The notes: generated by a model not told the origin, from the sequence alone. Shown: positions 1 through 10,048, counted from the stretch's first letter. The stretch: DNA of 64,000 bases from Oscillospiraceae bacterium (GCA_015064395.1 SVSH01000005.1:34925-98924), one strand, 5' to 3'. Translations and numbers: made by a program.

Positions 1-134
1 CGACTGTTGCGGAAGGCCGGCGTCATATTCTCATATGTAGGCGTGATGGCCGAGGCGGGCAGTGTCAACAGGCAGGCAAGGGACAGCGCGATGCATAGAA
101 TGGCGCATCGCAGTTTCTTTTTTGCATTCATCAT
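1..134 (-). CDS. Secreted protein, N-terminal fragment (runs off the window)
   Basis: This reading frame starts at ATG (132-134, with a second ATG at 129-131) and continues off the left edge, so only 44 residues are visible. The start follows a good ribosome binding site, GAAAGGAG at 138-145. The first 29 residues form a classical signal peptide: MMNAKKKLR is the basic n-region, then a hydrophobic run (AILCIALSLACLLTL), then a PASA cleavage-like site. The mature part begins ITPTYENMTP. It is divergent from cysS. The function of the mature protein cannot be told from this fragment. The protein is inferred to be exported. Confidence 0.7.
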   Translation of the reverse strand, partial: MMNAKKKLRCAILCIALSLACLLTLPASAITPTYENMTPAFRNS

Positions 135-355
135 ATTCTCCTTTCTTTTGTCAATGAATGGTCCCGCCGACAAAAATGCCGCGGTATCGGCGGAATGTTC
201 CAAGTATAACATCCCTTGCGCAATTTGTAAATGGCTTACAGAAAAGTAAGTAAATGTAAATTATGGGAAGAGAGGAAGGAGATGGGGATCAAGGCAGCAT
301 CTGCAAAAAACAAACCACAAAATCAGGAAAGAGAGCAAGAATTTAGCATCCCCTC

Positions 356-384
356 TTTACAAAGTGGGTAAACTTTGGTATAAT
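356..384 (+). promoter_or_regulatory. Sigma-A promoter of cysS
   Basis: TTTACA (356-361) and TATAAT (379-384) are separated by 17 bp. The promoter overlaps an in-frame upstream ATG at 364, which argues that the cysS start is the downstream ATG at 424. Confidence 0.8.
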
Positions 385-423
385 ACAGTGTTAAGAGATC
401 AACATCCGAAAGGAGAGAACGAT

Positions 424-1863
424 ATGTTACTTTATAACTCACTGACAAGAACGAGAGACGAATTTATCCCGAGCGAGCCGGGCAAGGTCAAAATGTACAC
501 CTGCGGCCCGACCGTCTATCACTTCGCGCACATTGGCAACCTGCGTACCTATATTATGGAGGACACGCTGGAGAAGTACCTGCGCTACGTTGGCTACGAC
601 GTGACCCGCGTGATGAACATCACCGACGTGGGGCACCTGACCAGCGACGCCGACGAGGGCGAGGACAAGATGCTCAAGGGCGCGCGCCGCGAGCACAAGA
701 CGGTCATGGAGATCGCCCAGTTTTATACCGACGCGTTCTTCGCTGACTGCAAAAAGCTGAATATTAAGACGCCCGACATCGTTGAGCCGGCAACGGGCTG
801 TATTGACGATTTTATCCGCGTGATCGAGGGGCTCCTCGAAAAGGGTTACGCCTACATCGCGGGTGGCAACGTCTATTTTGATACCTCCAAGCTACAGGAC
901 TATTACGTGTTCAACAACTTCAAGGAAGAGGACCTTGAGGTCGGCGTGCGCGAGGGCGTCGAGGCCGACGACAACAAAAAGAACAAGAACGACTTTGTTT
1001 TGTGGTTTACCAAGTCCAAGTTCGAGGATCAGGCGCTCAAGTGGGACTCCCCTTGGGGCGTGGGCTATCCCGGCTGGCACATCGAGTGCTCCTGCATTTC
1101 GATGAAGCATCTGGGCGGCCAGCTTGACATTCACTGCGGTGGCATTGACAACGCCTTCCCCCACCATACCAACGAGATCGCGCAGTCCGAGGCGTTTTTG
1201 GGCCACAAGTGGTGCAACTACTGGTTCCACGTGCTCCATCTGAATACGAACAGCGGCAAGATGTCCAAGTCGACGGGTGAATTTCTGACCGTCTCGCTGC
1301 TGGAGAGCAAGGGCTATGACCCCATGGTCTACCGCCTGTTCTGCCTGCAGTCGCACTACCGCAAGAATTTGGTCTTCACCTACGAAAACCTGGACAACGC
1401 CAAGGTGACCTACCAAAAGCTGGTTAACAAAATTGCGACCCTCAAAGAGGGCGGTGAGGTTGATGAGACCGCTTTTGCAGAGCTTAAAAAGAACTTTACT
1501 GACGCGCTGGACAACGACCTGAACACCTCGCTTGCCATCACGGCCGTCTACAACGTGCTCAAGGCCAAGTGCTCCGACGCGACCAAGTTGGCGCTGCTTG
1601 CGGACTTTGATCGCGTGCTGTCACTCAATCTCTTGGAGGCCGCCGCTACCATCCGTGCCGCCGCCGAGGCTGAAGCCAAGGCCGCCGCCAACGAGCATGC
1701 CGATGACCCCGAGGCCGCGGAGATCGAGGCTCTGATCGCTGCCCGCGCCGCCGCCAAGAAGGAGAAGAATTTTGCCGAGGCCGACCGCATCCGCGCCGAG
1801 CTGACTCAGCGCGGCATCACCCTGATTGACACCGCACAGGGGACAAAGTGGCAGAGAAATTGA
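424..1863 (+). CDS. cysS: Cysteinyl-tRNA synthetase
   Basis: This class I aminoacyl-tRNA synthetase charges tRNA-Cys with cysteine in the cytoplasm. The 479-residue length is normal for the family. The HIGH-type motif appears as AHIGNLRTY, directly after the zinc-binding CGPTVY segment. Further zinc-site residues lie in ECSCISMKHLG and FPHHTNEIAQSE, and the KMSKS loop is GKMSKSTGE. The C-terminal part is alanine-rich and helical, as in the tRNA-binding end of CysRS. The ATG at 424 follows AAAGGAGAG at the proper spacing. An in-frame ATG at 364 lies inside the promoter and is rejected. The gene stands alone and ends in a strong hairpin. Assignment is secure. Confidence 0.97.
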   Translation: MLLYNSLTRTRDEFIPSEPGKVKMYTCGPTVYHFAHIGNLRTYIMEDTLEKYLRYVGYDVTRVMNITDVGHLTSDADEGEDKMLKGARREHKTVMEIAQFYTDAFFADCKKLNIKTPDIVEPATGCIDDFIRVIEGLLEKGYAYIAGGNVYFDTSKLQDYYVFNNFKEEDLEVGVREGVEADDNKKNKNDFVLWFTKSKFEDQALKWDSPWGVGYPGWHIECSCISMKHLGGQLDIHCGGIDNAFPHHTNEIAQSEAFLGHKWCNYWFHVLHLNTNSGKMSKSTGEFLTVSLLESKGYDPMVYRLFCLQSHYRKNLVFTYENLDNAKVTYQKLVNKIATLKEGGEVDETAFAELKKNFTDALDNDLNTSLAITAVYNVLKAKCSDATKLALLADFDRVLSLNLLEAAATIRAAAEAEAKAAANEHADDPEAAEIEALIAARAAAKKEKNFAEADRIRAELTQRGITLIDTAQGTKWQRN

Positions 1864-1877
1864 TTAACGAAGGATGA

Positions 1878-1911
1878 TTGAGGGGGACTTCTTGAAAGAA
1901 GTCCCCCTCAA
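1878..1911 (+). terminator. Hairpin terminator after cysS (recurrent type)
   Basis: A perfect 16-bp stem (TTGAGGGGGACTTCTT, loop GA, then its complement) lies 15 bp after the cysS stop. It lacks a clean U-tract. Close relatives of this hairpin sit after thiI (2405-2442), after the 2-hydroxyacid dehydrogenase (13971-14002) and after the old yellow enzyme gene (17375-17404). It therefore looks like a repeated gene-end hairpin. Confidence 0.55.
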
Positions 1912-1975
1912 ACTCCCCTCAAGAACTTTATGGAAGGAAAAAGAGAAAATTATTTATACATCTTCTCCTGTACCT

Positions 1976-2004
1976 TGTAGGGACCGGTCTCCCGGACGGT
2001 CCGT
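1976..2004. repeat. Truncated copy of the TGTAGGGACCGG inverted-repeat element
   Basis: The sequence TGTAGGGACCGGTCTCCCGG and the following ACGGTCCG match the left end of the complete 132-bp element at 13681-13812. The right half is missing here, so this is a solo end or a decayed copy. Confidence 0.5.
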
Positions 2005-2079
2005 TCCTATTCCAACAATAGCTCTCGCAAGAAGCGGGGCCCCTCCCCCATCTTCTCCATAATGTTAGAGGAGCGAAGG

Positions 2080-2442
2080 AGAGAAAAAATCAAAATTTTT
2101 TGCCTTGAAGTGAGCCCGAGTTTGTTTAACTCGGGCTTGCAAAAGCTGAAGATGCCTGCTTTTGCGCCACAATCAGGAAAACCTTAGTTTTCCGTGGCGC
2201 ACTGCAGGGTTCCAAGGGACATTAGGTCCCTTGGCGTCTTATTTCTTTGCGACGAGGCAAAGAAATGGCATCCAAGCGAACCGCGAGCGCGTGCCGCAGG
2301 CACAGTGTGAGCGTCCGTAGAAGCAAGCAGTAAAAAAATAAACTTGTCCGTCGCACAGTGTAAACGTTCATAAAGAAGGCAAAAGGAGAACATTTTTACA
2401 AAAGCGATGAGGGGAACTTCTTTCAAGAAGTTCCCCTCATCG
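2080..2442. repeat. Intergenic hairpin-mosaic block 1
   Basis: No gene is supported in this gap between cysS and thiI. It holds a row of hairpins: GCGCCAC...GTGGCGC at 2162-2203, CCAAGGGAC...GTCCCTTGG at 2212-2234, and a TTTCTTTG...CAAAGAAA hairpin near 2242-2268. A GAACCGCGAGCG...CACAGTGTGAGCG tail follows. The 2160-2235 part is almost identical to 63102-63175 at the other end of the window. Confidence 0.7.
2405..2442 (-). terminator. Hairpin terminator after thiI
   Basis: A perfect 18-bp stem (CGATGAGGGGAACTTCTT, loop TC) lies 8 bp beyond the thiI stop on the minus strand. It is of the same family as the hairpin after cysS. Confidence 0.6.
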
Positions 2443-2450
2443 TCCTCTTA

Positions 2451-3629
2451 TTAATACTGCGCCACGATTCGATACGTCTGCACCGACTCCAGCGCGCGTT
2501 CGACAAAGGCATCGAAGTCCAGCTTTTTCTCCTGCGCCTCGACCTTGGCAAGCTCTGGCTTGGTCCTCGGATGCTTGGGCGTGAACACGGTACAGCAGTC
2601 CTCGTAGGGCAAAATAGACGTCTCAAACGTGTTGATCTTGTAGGCGATCTGCACGATCTCCTCCTTGTCCATGCCGATGCAGGGACGGAACACAGGGCGG
2701 TTGGCCAGAATGTTGGTCACGTGCAACGCCATGGGCGTTTGTGACGCGACCTGACCAAGAGATTCACCCGTGATCAGTGCCTGACAGCCGTACTTGTCAG
2801 CCAGTCGGTCGGCGATTGCCATCATGTAGCGGCGTAACAGCAGCGTGAAATAATCCTCGTCACAGGCCTTGACCAGCGCCTCCTGGATCTCGGTCAGCGA
2901 CACGACGTGCAATTCAATGGGACCTGAATACACTGCCACCAGGCGTGCCAGCTCCATAACCTTTTCTCGCGCCTGCTCGCTGGTGTAAGGGAAGGACTCG
3001 AAGTAAACGGCCTCCAGCTTCATGCCGCGCTTGGCCATCATGTAGCCCGCGACGGGCGAGTCGATACCGCCCGACAGAAGCAACATACCCTTGCCGCCCG
3101 TGCCAACGGGAATACCGCCCGCACCCTTCATCTGTCCCGCGTGAACGTAGGCGCCGTACTCGCGGATCTCCACGCGCACGACCACGTCCGGGTTGTGCAC
3201 GTCCACCTTGAGCCAAGGACAGACGGACAGAATGGCGCCGCCCACCTCGCGGGAGATCTCAATCGACCCGAGCGGAAAAGACTTGTCCGAGCGGCGACCC
3301 TCTACCTTGAAGGTGCGCTTGCCCGCCAGCTTGTCAGGCAGATACGTTTTGGCCAGCTCACAAATGGCCTCCATGTTTTTCGCGCACATGGCACTGCGAC
3401 CGACCGATACGATGCCGAACACCTTACGTGCGGCCTCGAACATACCGTCAACGTCGGCACTTTCATCTTTAGGCTCGACATACAGGGTGCTTTGCGCACG
3501 GTAGACGTCAAAGTTGCCGTAGCAACGGGCGCGGATGCGCAGCTCGCGCGTCAGCGTGTCCTCAAAATAGCGCTTGTTTGCTCCTTTGAGCAAAATTTCG
3601 CCATATTTACAAAGCAGAATTTCCTTCAT
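2451..3629 (-). CDS. thiI: tRNA 4-thiouridine synthetase ThiI
   Basis: ThiI transfers sulfur to uridine 8 of tRNA; in some bacteria it also contributes sulfur to thiamine synthesis. The 392-residue protein has the N-terminal ferredoxin-like and THUMP region (start MKEILLCKYGEILLKGANKR). It then has a PP-loop ATP-pyrophosphatase domain with the signature LLLSGGIDSPVAGYM near residue 180. It ends after the PP-loop domain, so it is the short form without the rhodanese domain of E. coli ThiI, as is usual in Bacillota. It is the last gene of an apparent operon with the DUF2007 protein (3-bp gap) and the exonuclease. Assignment is secure. Confidence 0.95.
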   Translation of the reverse strand: MKEILLCKYGEILLKGANKRYFEDTLTRELRIRARCYGNFDVYRAQSTLYVEPKDESADVDGMFEAARKVFGIVSVGRSAMCAKNMEAICELAKTYLPDKLAGKRTFKVEGRRSDKSFPLGSIEISREVGGAILSVCPWLKVDVHNPDVVVRVEIREYGAYVHAGQMKGAGGIPVGTGGKGMLLLSGGIDSPVAGYMMAKRGMKLEAVYFESFPYTSEQAREKVMELARLVAVYSGPIELHVVSLTEIQEALVKACDEDYFTLLLRRYMMAIADRLADKYGCQALITGESLGQVASQTPMALHVTNILANRPVFRPCIGMDKEEIVQIAYKINTFETSILPYEDCCTVFTPKHPRTKPELAKVEAQEKKLDFDAFVERALESVQTYRIVAQY

Positions 3630-3632
3630 GAT

Positions 3633-3947
3633 TTACGCCTCTTCCTCGACGTTTTGCGTGTCGGCCGCGTCCTCGACGTCTTCCACGGGGGTCAACAGCT
3701 CGCGAGCGGTCTCTGCGTCGTCGGCCTTGACGTAAACGTCGGTGCCGTACATATTGTAGCCGGCGATCACGCGGACGACACCGCCTGCTCCTCTCTCACA
3801 CAAGCGATAGGGGATCTCGGCGCCGCGCAACAGCGCTTCAATGGCGGCAAGCTCCTCGTTGCTATAGGCGGTCGTCAACAATTCACCTGCCTCGGGCGAG
3901 GTCTTTGCCGGCTTTTCCAAGCCGAACAGCTTATCCAAAAAAGACAT
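3633..3947 (-). CDS. DUF2007-like small protein
   Basis: This is a 104-residue protein. The core LTTAYSNEELAAIEALL, the AEIPYRLCERG segment and YGTDVYVKADDAETARELL match the layout of DUF2007 domains (about 70 residues, alpha/beta, often described as putative signal-transducing). The N-terminus MSFLDKLFGLEK is amphipathic and the C-terminus is acidic and probably disordered. A good ribosome binding site (AGGAGATACT) precedes the start. It sits between the exonuclease (27-bp gap) and thiI (3-bp gap) in one operon. The molecular function is unknown, and the link to ThiI is positional only. Confidence 0.75.
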   Translation of the reverse strand: MSFLDKLFGLEKPAKTSPEAGELLTTAYSNEELAAIEALLRGAEIPYRLCERGAGGVVRVIAGYNMYGTDVYVKADDAETARELLTPVEDVEDAADTQNVEEEA

Positions 3948-3974
3948 AATAGTATCTCCTTTACAAAAATGAGA

Positions 3975-5279
3975 TCAGACGGTCAGTTCCTCGGACAACT
4001 CAGGGGAGACTTCGGCGGTCTCGGCGGGATCGGCCTCGGTCACGTCAGCTTCGTTGAGCACAACCTCGTCCTCGTCCGGGATGATGTTGCCGGCCTTGTC
4101 GTGGTGGTGTACCTCAAAGGTGGGAACGTCCAGCGATGCGTTTTCCTCGCCCACGTAGTAGCGGGGGAACAGCTTGTGCCATACGCGACAGCAAGCAAAG
4201 GTATCAGCCACAGAGGAGTGGGGAATACCGTCCCAGGTCACGCCAAAGCATTCCATGGCATCGACCAGGGCGGCGTGGCGCACGTCGGGGCGGTGCTCGT
4301 GGGTGAAGCGAACGAACTCATTGGCACAGCAACGCACCTTGTCGTGAAGAGCGAGCTGCTCGGCCTCGGTAGCGTAGATCTTTTTGATGTGGCTGTAGTC
4401 GGTGGAAACGCCGTAAGCAATGAGATTGTCGGCGTTCTCGAACAGCTCCTTGATCTTGGGGGTCAGCTCGGCCAGCGTGGGGGCGTCCTGCACCATAGCG
4501 GGCGTGATGCCGTGGATCTTTTCGGTGCGCTTCCAGCGCTTGGTATGAACGGGCTTGACCAGCGTATCCATGATCAGCTGCTCGTTGCCGTCCACGATGG
4601 AAATGGAAATGATCTCGTCGTGATGGTAAACACCCGTCAGCTCCAGGTCAAAGAACAGCACGCGGGAGGGGTCCATGGCGTAGTAGGCGGAGCGGTGGGC
4701 ATCGCCCTCGGCACGTCGTTCGGCCAGATCGATCTCGTAGCATTCACGGCACAGCTTGCGGCGGTAGCGGACGTCCTTGCCGCAACGCACGCACAAAAGG
4801 GGAAGGCGGTTGGCCGTTCTCTTGTCGTAAAAATAGATGACACTCTTGTCGTTCTTAAGACTGAATGCCACCGGCTCCTCGACCGTCTCGTACATCATCT
4901 GGGACAGGCGCTCCTTGGTATAGTAGCCATAGGAGGCGGCGCGGCGGGTGCTCATGCGGTAGATGACCGTGCCCGATTCCAGCGTCATCTCCTCGTCCTC
5001 GCGACGCTCGCGGGGCTTGTCCTCGCGGGGCTGATCAGCCGTAAACTCGTCACTGCGATCACGGTACCACAATTCGGGCGGCGTCTCGGTGACGCGGGTG
5101 GGGTCGAAATAGTAAATGATGGTGCCGTCCTCGTTCTTGTCGAAGGCGACGGGATCACCCTTGGGGGAGAGATGCATTTGCATCAGGACGCTGCGGGTGA
5201 TGTATTTTTGGGAATCGACGTCTTTCTTTTTGATGCGCGGGATCTTGGCACCCGAGCGGAGTGTAAGAAATTCTTTCAA
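3975..5279 (-). CDS. DEDDh-type 3'-5' exonuclease with N-terminal zinc ribbon
   Basis: The 434-residue protein carries a DnaQ/PolC-like exonuclease domain from about residue 200. FFDLELTG supplies the first Asp-x-Glu pair, IAYGVSTDYSHI the second-motif Asp, and HSSVADTFACC the final His and Asp. Before it, CVRCGKDVRYRRKLCREC (about 165-185) is a CxxC...CxxC zinc-ribbon-like segment. The first 150 residues contain two similar beta-rich stretches with a basic and acidic linker. The C-terminus is acidic. It heads the operon with DUF2007 and thiI. It is likely a nucleic-acid exonuclease in repair or RNA turnover; the substrate is not evident. Confidence 0.8.
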   Translation of the reverse strand: MKEFLTLRSGAKIPRIKKKDVDSQKYITRSVLMQMHLSPKGDPVAFDKNEDGTIIYYFDPTRVTETPPELWYRDRSDEFTADQPREDKPRERREDEEMTLESGTVIYRMSTRRAASYGYYTKERLSQMMYETVEEPVAFSLKNDKSVIYFYDKRTANRLPLLCVRCGKDVRYRRKLCRECYEIDLAERRAEGDAHRSAYYAMDPSRVLFFDLELTGVYHHDEIISISIVDGNEQLIMDTLVKPVHTKRWKRTEKIHGITPAMVQDAPTLAELTPKIKELFENADNLIAYGVSTDYSHIKKIYATEAEQLALHDKVRCCANEFVRFTHEHRPDVRHAALVDAMECFGVTWDGIPHSSVADTFACCRVWHKLFPRYYVGEENASLDVPTFEVHHHDKAGNIIPDEDEVVLNEADVTEADPAETAEVSPELSEELTV

Positions 5280-5377
5280 GCGGTCCTCCTGCGCCGACCT
5301 ACGTTGTGCTACGCGGTGGCGTTTTTTGTTTTTATATTTGATCAGGGGCTGTCCCCTGCAGAGAGCATATCTGTATT

Positions 5378-5406
5378 ATTCTAACATAGATAGAAATAAA
5401 ATGCAA
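5378..5406 (-). promoter_or_regulatory. Sigma-A promoter of the exonuclease-DUF2007-thiI operon
   Basis: Reading the minus strand, TTGCAT (5406-5401) and TAGAAT (5383-5378) are 17 bp apart, about 100 bp before the exonuclease start. Confidence 0.6.
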
Positions 5407-5424
5407 GGGGGTAGGGGGATAAAA

Positions 5425-6010
5425 AAGGGGGAAGGGGGGATTTTTTTACAGCTTCTCCTTTTTGGGATTAGTGGGGGAGCAGTTGCTTGAAATTCAGTTT
5501 TCTTTCTTTCGTCCGCCGCACAACGCGCGGCGGGAAGGCTTATGCTACTTCTTGGCATTCCCCAAGAAGTAGCCAAGAAGGGAACCAAGGGGACACCCCT
5601 TGGGATCCCACTTCCCGACGGCTTTTCGAGAGCCGCCGGGGCTTTTTGCCTTCGCAAACCTCCTCCATCTTGGGCGCATAAGCGCACGCCCAAGATGGGT
5701 GCGGTTAGGAAAGAATTTTTGCTTTCTCTGTCTGCCGCTCGTGGTGGCTAAAGTTGAGGCACAGTATCAAAAGCGTTTATGTGACCTCTCGTCTTTTTCT
5801 TTGTAGAGCGGCAATGCCAGGGAGGCCCCGGAGGGAACGTCCGGGTTCCTTTTCTTTCGCCATTTCTTTGTGGAATGACAAAGAAATGGCATCCCTGCCG
5901 GTACAGCGAACGCGTGCGAAGCACAGTGTGAGCGTCAAAAAGGAGTAGTTGTTTGAAATTTAGCTTTCTCCCCTCGTGCGCGTCATGAGGAGAAGTTGTA
6001 AAAAATTTAG
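5425..6010. repeat. Intergenic hairpin-mosaic block 2 (contains an 82-bp element at 5732-5813)
   Basis: This is the fullest example of the mosaic. In order it has the hairpin CTACTTCTTGG...CCAAGAAGTAG (5545-5572) and CCAAGGGGACACCCCTTGG (5585-5603). CCGACGGCT...AGCCGCCGG (about 5614-5640) and CATCTTGGGCG...CGCCCAAGATG (about 5665-5697) follow. The element bounded by TGCCGCTC (5732-5739) and GAGCGGCA (5806-5813) comes next, then GCCATTTCTTTG...CAAAGAAATGGC (5859-5890) and a tail that includes CACAGTGTGAGCG. It lies between divergent genes and holds no supported coding region; the open frames here recur in every block. Confidence 0.8.
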
Positions 6011-6029
6011 CAATCCCCCCCATCCCCCC

Positions 6030-6058
6030 TTGCAAAACCCCAACTTTTCCGCTATAAT
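6030..6058 (+). promoter_or_regulatory. Sigma-A promoter of lepA-hemW
   Basis: TTGCAA (6030-6035) and TATAAT (6053-6058) are 17 bp apart, about 60 bp before the lepA start. Confidence 0.75.
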
Positions 6059-6121
6059 ATAGAATGAGAAATTATGTACCGGCCATCTGCCGCCAAAAAA
6101 TAAAACAAAGGACCAAAACCT

Positions 6122-7948
6122 ATGGCAAACACCAACGACCGGATGCAACACATCCGCAACTTCTCCATCATCGCCCACATCGACCACGGCAAAAGCACCC
6201 TGGCTGACCGCCTGCTCGAGGCGACTCAAACCGTCTCCAAGCGCGATATGGAATCCCAGCTGCTTGACAATATGGATCTGGAGCGCGAGCGCGGCATCAC
6301 CATCAAGGCCCGCGCCGTTAAGCTGGACTACACGGCCCCCGGCGGAGAAGTCTATACCCTCAATCTGATCGACACTCCCGGTCACGTTGACTTCAACTAC
6401 GAGGTCTCCCGCTCGCTCAACGCCTGCGAAGGAGCCCTTCTCGTCGTGGATGCCAGCCAGGGCATCGAGGCCCAGACGCTGGCCAACGCCTACCTTGCCA
6501 TCGACGCCGACCTCGAGGTCGTCCCCGTGATCAATAAGATCGACCTGCCTGCCGCCGACGTGGAAAAGTGCCGCACCGAGATCGAGGACGTCATCGGCCT
6601 TCCCGCCGAGACCTGCCCCGCCATTTCCGCCAAGGCCGGCATCAATATCCCCGACGTGCTTGAGGCCGTCGTCCGCGACATCCCCGCCCCCGTGGGTGAC
6701 GAGGATGCCCCCCTTAAGGCGCTGGTTTTTGACTCTTATTACGATAGTTACCTCGGTGTCGTCGTTATGCTTCGTCTGCGTGATGGCTCGCTCCGCGCGG
6801 GTGAGAAAATGATGATGATGAGCACGGGCGCTACCTTTGACGTCGTCGAGGTCGGCACGCTGGAGCCGTTTGGTCTGAAGAAGTGCGAGGTACTGCGCGC
6901 CGGCGACGTCGGCTACGTCACTGCCTCCATCAAGAGCGTGGGCGATACCCGTGTGGGCGATACCGTCACCCACCAAAACCGCCCTGCCGCCGAGGCTCTG
7001 CCCGGCTTCCGTCCCGCCCAGTCCATGGTCTATGCCGGTATCTATCCCGCCGACGGCGCCCGCTACGGAGATTTGCGCGACGCGCTGGAAAAGCTACAGC
7101 TCAACGACGCGGCCCTCCTCTTTGAGCCCGAGACCTCCATCGCGCTGGGCTTTGGCTTCCGTTGCGGATTTTTGGGACTGCTCCATATGGAGATCATCGA
7201 GGAGCGACTGGAAAGGGAGTTCAATCTCGACCTGATCACAACCGCCCCCAGCGTTATCTACAAGATCGAAACGCGGGACGGCGAAACGCTGACCATCGAC
7301 AACCCCTCCAACTATCCGCCTGCTGATGAAATTACCCAGGCGTATGAGCCCATCGTCCGCGCCTCCATCATCACCCCCCTGGACTACGTGGGCAATCTGA
7401 TGGATCTGTGCCAGGACCGTCGCGGCACGTTTATCGATATGAAACACCTTGATCCCACCCGTGTCGAGCTTCTTTACGACCTGCCGCTGGGTGAGATCGT
7501 CTACGACTTTTTCGATGCCCTCAAGAGCCGCTCCCGCGGCTACGCCTCGCTCGACTACGAGGTCAAGGGGTATGAATTGTCCAAGCTGGTCAAGCTCGAC
7601 TTCCTTCTCAACGGCGAGAAGGTGGATGCCCTGTCCTTTATCGTTCATGAGGACAAGGCCTACGCTCGCGCCCGTAAGATCGCCGAGAAGCTGAAGGATA
7701 ATATCCCGCGCCAGCTGTTTGAAGTGCCCATCCAGGCTGCCATCGGTGCCAAGGTCATCGCCCGCGAGACGGTCAAGGCCATGCGAAAGGACGTGCTGGC
7801 CAAGTGCTACGGCGGTGACATCACCCGTAAGAAGAAGCTGCTGGAGAAGCAGAAGGAGGGTAAGAAAAAGATGCGCCAGCTGGGTAGCATTCAGATCTCG
7901 CCCGAGGCCTTTATGGCCGTGCTCAAGCTGGATGATGAAGAAAAGTAA
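6122..7948 (+). CDS. lepA: Elongation factor 4 (LepA)
   Basis: LepA is a ribosome-bound translational GTPase implicated in back-translocation and in ribosome assembly. The 608-residue length is normal. The GTPase motifs are all present: AHIDHGKST (G1), RGITIKA (G2), [10 protein letters not shown] (G3), NKIDLPAA (G4) and SAKAG (G5). The EF-G-like domains and the LepA-specific C-terminal domain follow, including [15 protein letters not shown] and the basic segment [19 protein letters not shown]. It is expressed from its own promoter and overlaps hemW by 17 bp, suggesting translational coupling. Confidence 0.97.
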   Translation: MANTNDRMQHIRNFSIIAHIDHGKSTLADRLLEATQTVSKRDMESQLLDNMDLERERGITIKARAVKLDYTAPGGEVYTLNLIDTPGHVDFNYEVSRSLNACEGALLVVDASQGIEAQTLANAYLAIDADLEVVPVINKIDLPAADVEKCRTEIEDVIGLPAETCPAISAKAGINIPDVLEAVVRDIPAPVGDEDAPLKALVFDSYYDSYLGVVVMLRLRDGSLRAGEKMMMMSTGATFDVVEVGTLEPFGLKKCEVLRAGDVGYVTASIKSVGDTRVGDTVTHQNRPAAEALPGFRPAQSMVYAGIYPADGARYGDLRDALEKLQLNDAALLFEPETSIALGFGFRCGFLGLLHMEIIEERLEREFNLDLITTAPSVIYKIETRDGETLTIDNPSNYPPADEITQAYEPIVRASIITPLDYVGNLMDLCQDRRGTFIDMKHLDPTRVELLYDLPLGEIVYDFFDALKSRSRGYASLDYEVKGYELSKLVKLDFLLNGEKVDALSFIVHEDKAYARARKIAEKLKDNIPRQLFEVPIQAAIGAKVIARETVKAMRKDVLAKCYGGDITRKKKLLEKQKEGKKKMRQLGSIQISPEAFMAVLKLDDEEK

Positions 7949-9071
7949 GCCGCTTGGGCTGTACCTTCATGTCCCGTTTTGTCGCCGCAAGTGCCTGTAC
8001 TGCGACTTTTGCTCCTTTGCCGACCGCGATGCGGCTACCATGGACGCCTATGTCGCCTGTCTTTGCAAGGAGCTGACTGGCCGGGCGCCCCAAGCCGCGG
8101 AGCATATAGTGGATACCGTCTACTTCGGCGGAGGTACGCCGACCTTGCTGTCTCCCACTCACTTTACACGCCTGTTGGACACCGTCCGCGCCCATTATCG
8201 GCTGTCGGACGACGTTGAGATCACGGTCGAGTGCAATCCCGCAACGGCCGATGAGGATAAGCTGGGCGTCTTGCATGATATGGGTGTCAACCGCCTGAGC
8301 ATCGGGGCGCAGAGCGCTCGCGACGCGGAGCTTGCGGCGCTGGGACGCATCCACACCTGGGAGCAAACCAAGGAGACCTACCAAGCCGCTCGCCGAGCCG
8401 GCTTTGACAACGTTTCCCTGGACGTGATGTTTGGCATTCCCCATCAGACGCTCGATAGCTTCTCTCACACGCTGGATGAAATTCTGGCGCTGTCCCCCGA
8501 GCATATCTCGGCGTACAGTCTGATCGTCGAGCCGGACACCCCCTTTTTCGAGGCGGGGGACGATCTGATCCTGCCCGACGAGGACACGGTGTGCGAGATG
8601 ACCGATCTTTTGCTCTCGCGCCTCGGGAGCGCCGGATATACGCGTTATGAGATCAGCAATTTCGCCCGCGAGGGCCGCGCATCGCGCCACAATTTGCACT
8701 ATTGGAACATGGATGATTATCTGGGCTTTGGCCCGGCGGCGCACTCGCTGATGGACAAGATCCGCACGGGGCACAGTCGTGATCTTGCCGCGTATCTTGC
8801 CGGCGAGGACATCACCGAGCCCGAGGAAACGCTGGACGCCGACACCGCCCGCGACGAATACGTCATGCTCCGTCTGCGGCTTGCCGACGGGGTGAATAAG
8901 GCTGACTTTTTCGCCCGCTTTGGGCAGGAATTTGATGCCGTTTACGGCGAGGTGGCTTCTCCCTTTGTGGCGGCAGGCCTTCTGATTGACTCGCCCGAGC
9001 GAATAGCATTTACAGACAGAGGGTTTGCTGTGAGCAATGCGGTGCTGGCGGAGATGTTGTTTTTGGGGTGA
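7932..9071 (+). CDS. hemW: HemW-like radical SAM protein (heme chaperone/CPO-like family)
   Basis: This 379-residue radical SAM enzyme belongs to the oxygen-independent coproporphyrinogen oxidase-like family; HemW members bind heme rather than oxidise coproporphyrinogen. The cluster motif is CRRKCLYC (CxxxCxxC) near residue 20. It is followed by the SAM-binding [11 protein letters not shown] and the family segments [20 protein letters not shown] and [10 protein letters not shown]. The ATG at 7932 (or 7935) lies inside the end of lepA. Upstream extensions of the frame read lepA codons out of phase and are not believed. The lepA-hemW order is common in Bacillota. Confidence 0.92.
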   Translation: MMKKSKPLGLYLHVPFCRRKCLYCDFCSFADRDAATMDAYVACLCKELTGRAPQAAEHIVDTVYFGGGTPTLLSPTHFTRLLDTVRAHYRLSDDVEITVECNPATADEDKLGVLHDMGVNRLSIGAQSARDAELAALGRIHTWEQTKETYQAARRAGFDNVSLDVMFGIPHQTLDSFSHTLDEILALSPEHISAYSLIVEPDTPFFEAGDDLILPDEDTVCEMTDLLLSRLGSAGYTRYEISNFAREGRASRHNLHYWNMDDYLGFGPAAHSLMDKIRTGHSRDLAAYLAGEDITEPEETLDADTARDEYVMLRLRLADGVNKADFFARFGQEFDAVYGEVASPFVAAGLLIDSPERIAFTDRGFAVSNAVLAEMLFLG

Positions 9072-9074
9072 GGG

Positions 9075-10030
9075 GGAGAATTTGTACATCTTCTCCTTTT
9101 GACGATCACACTGCGCACTTCGTGCGCGCTGATCTGTACAGGCTTTTTTATGCCACTTCTTGGCGCGCCCCAAGAAGTGGCGGAAGAAGGGCGCCAAAGG
9201 GCCGAATGCCCTTTGGAAACCCGCAGTGCGAAAAGGGCGCGGCGCTATCGCTATGCTTATCTTTTCGCAAAAATATACATCTTCAGCCTTTGCGAGCCCG
9301 AGTGAAAGAAACTCGGGCTCACTTCATGGCAAAAGCCCTTGCTTTCCTCGCCTGCCGCTCGTGGTGGCTAAAGTCGAGGCACAGCACAGGGATCTTTTAT
9401 GTGACCTCTCGTCTTTCTCTTTGTAGAGCGGCACGGGAGCAGTTCCCAAAGGCGGCAGCCTTTGGCGCGTTTTCTTGGTTCGTTCTTTGCCGCGCGGCAA
9501 AGAATGAACATCCCTGCCGGCACAGCGCAGCGCGAAGCAGTATGCGCGTCAAAAGAAGAAGTTGTTTGAAATTTAGCTTTCTCTCTTTCGTCCGCCGCAC
9601 AACGCGCGGCGGGAGAGCCTATGCTACTTCTTGGCATTCCCCAAGAAGTAGCCAAGAAGGGAACCAAGGGGACACCCCTTGGGACCCCACCGCCCGACGG
9701 CTTTTCAAGAGCCGCCGGGGCTTTTTGTCTTGGCAAGCCTCCTCCATCTTGGTCGCATGAGCGCACGCCCAAGATGGGTACGGTTTGGCAAAAGCCCTTG
9801 CTTTCCTCGCCTGCCGCTCGTGTTGGCTAAATTCGAGGCACAGCACTGGGAACTTTTATGTGACCTCTCGTCCTTCTCTTTGTAGAGCGGCACGGGAGCA
9901 GTTTCCAAAGGCGGCAGCCTTTGGCTGATTTTCTTTCGTCCTTTCTTTGTTCAGCGACAAAGAAAGGACATCAAAATCGGTACAGCGAACGCGTGCGAAG
10001 CACAGTGTGAGCGTGAAAAGGAAAAGTTGT
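9075..10030. repeat. Intergenic hairpin-mosaic block 3 (two 81-bp elements, 9353-9433 and 9812-9892)
   Basis: The near 1-kb gap between the converging hemW and cysE genes holds two consecutive mosaic units in the same orientation. Each carries the TGCCGCTC...GAGCGGCA element. Around them are hairpins CACTTCTTGG...CCAAGAAGTG (about 9150-9179), TTCATTCTTTG...CAAAGAATGAA, CTACTTCTTGG...CCAAGAAGTAG (about 9624-9651) and CATCTTGG...CCAAGATG. No gene is supported. Confidence 0.8.
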
Positions 10031-10048
10031 TAAACAATTAGATAGCCC

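Noticed and set aside
364..423. N-terminal extension of cysS from ATG 364
   Set aside because: The ATG lies between the -35 and -10 boxes of the cysS promoter and the added residues do not match the family.
5376..5951. Small open frames in block 2 and the similar ones in all other repeat blocks (for example with the words FLATSWGMPRSS or CRSTKKKTRG)
   Set aside because: The same peptides recur in many frames and both strands because they are translations of the hairpin repeats; stems and loops vary without regard to codon position.
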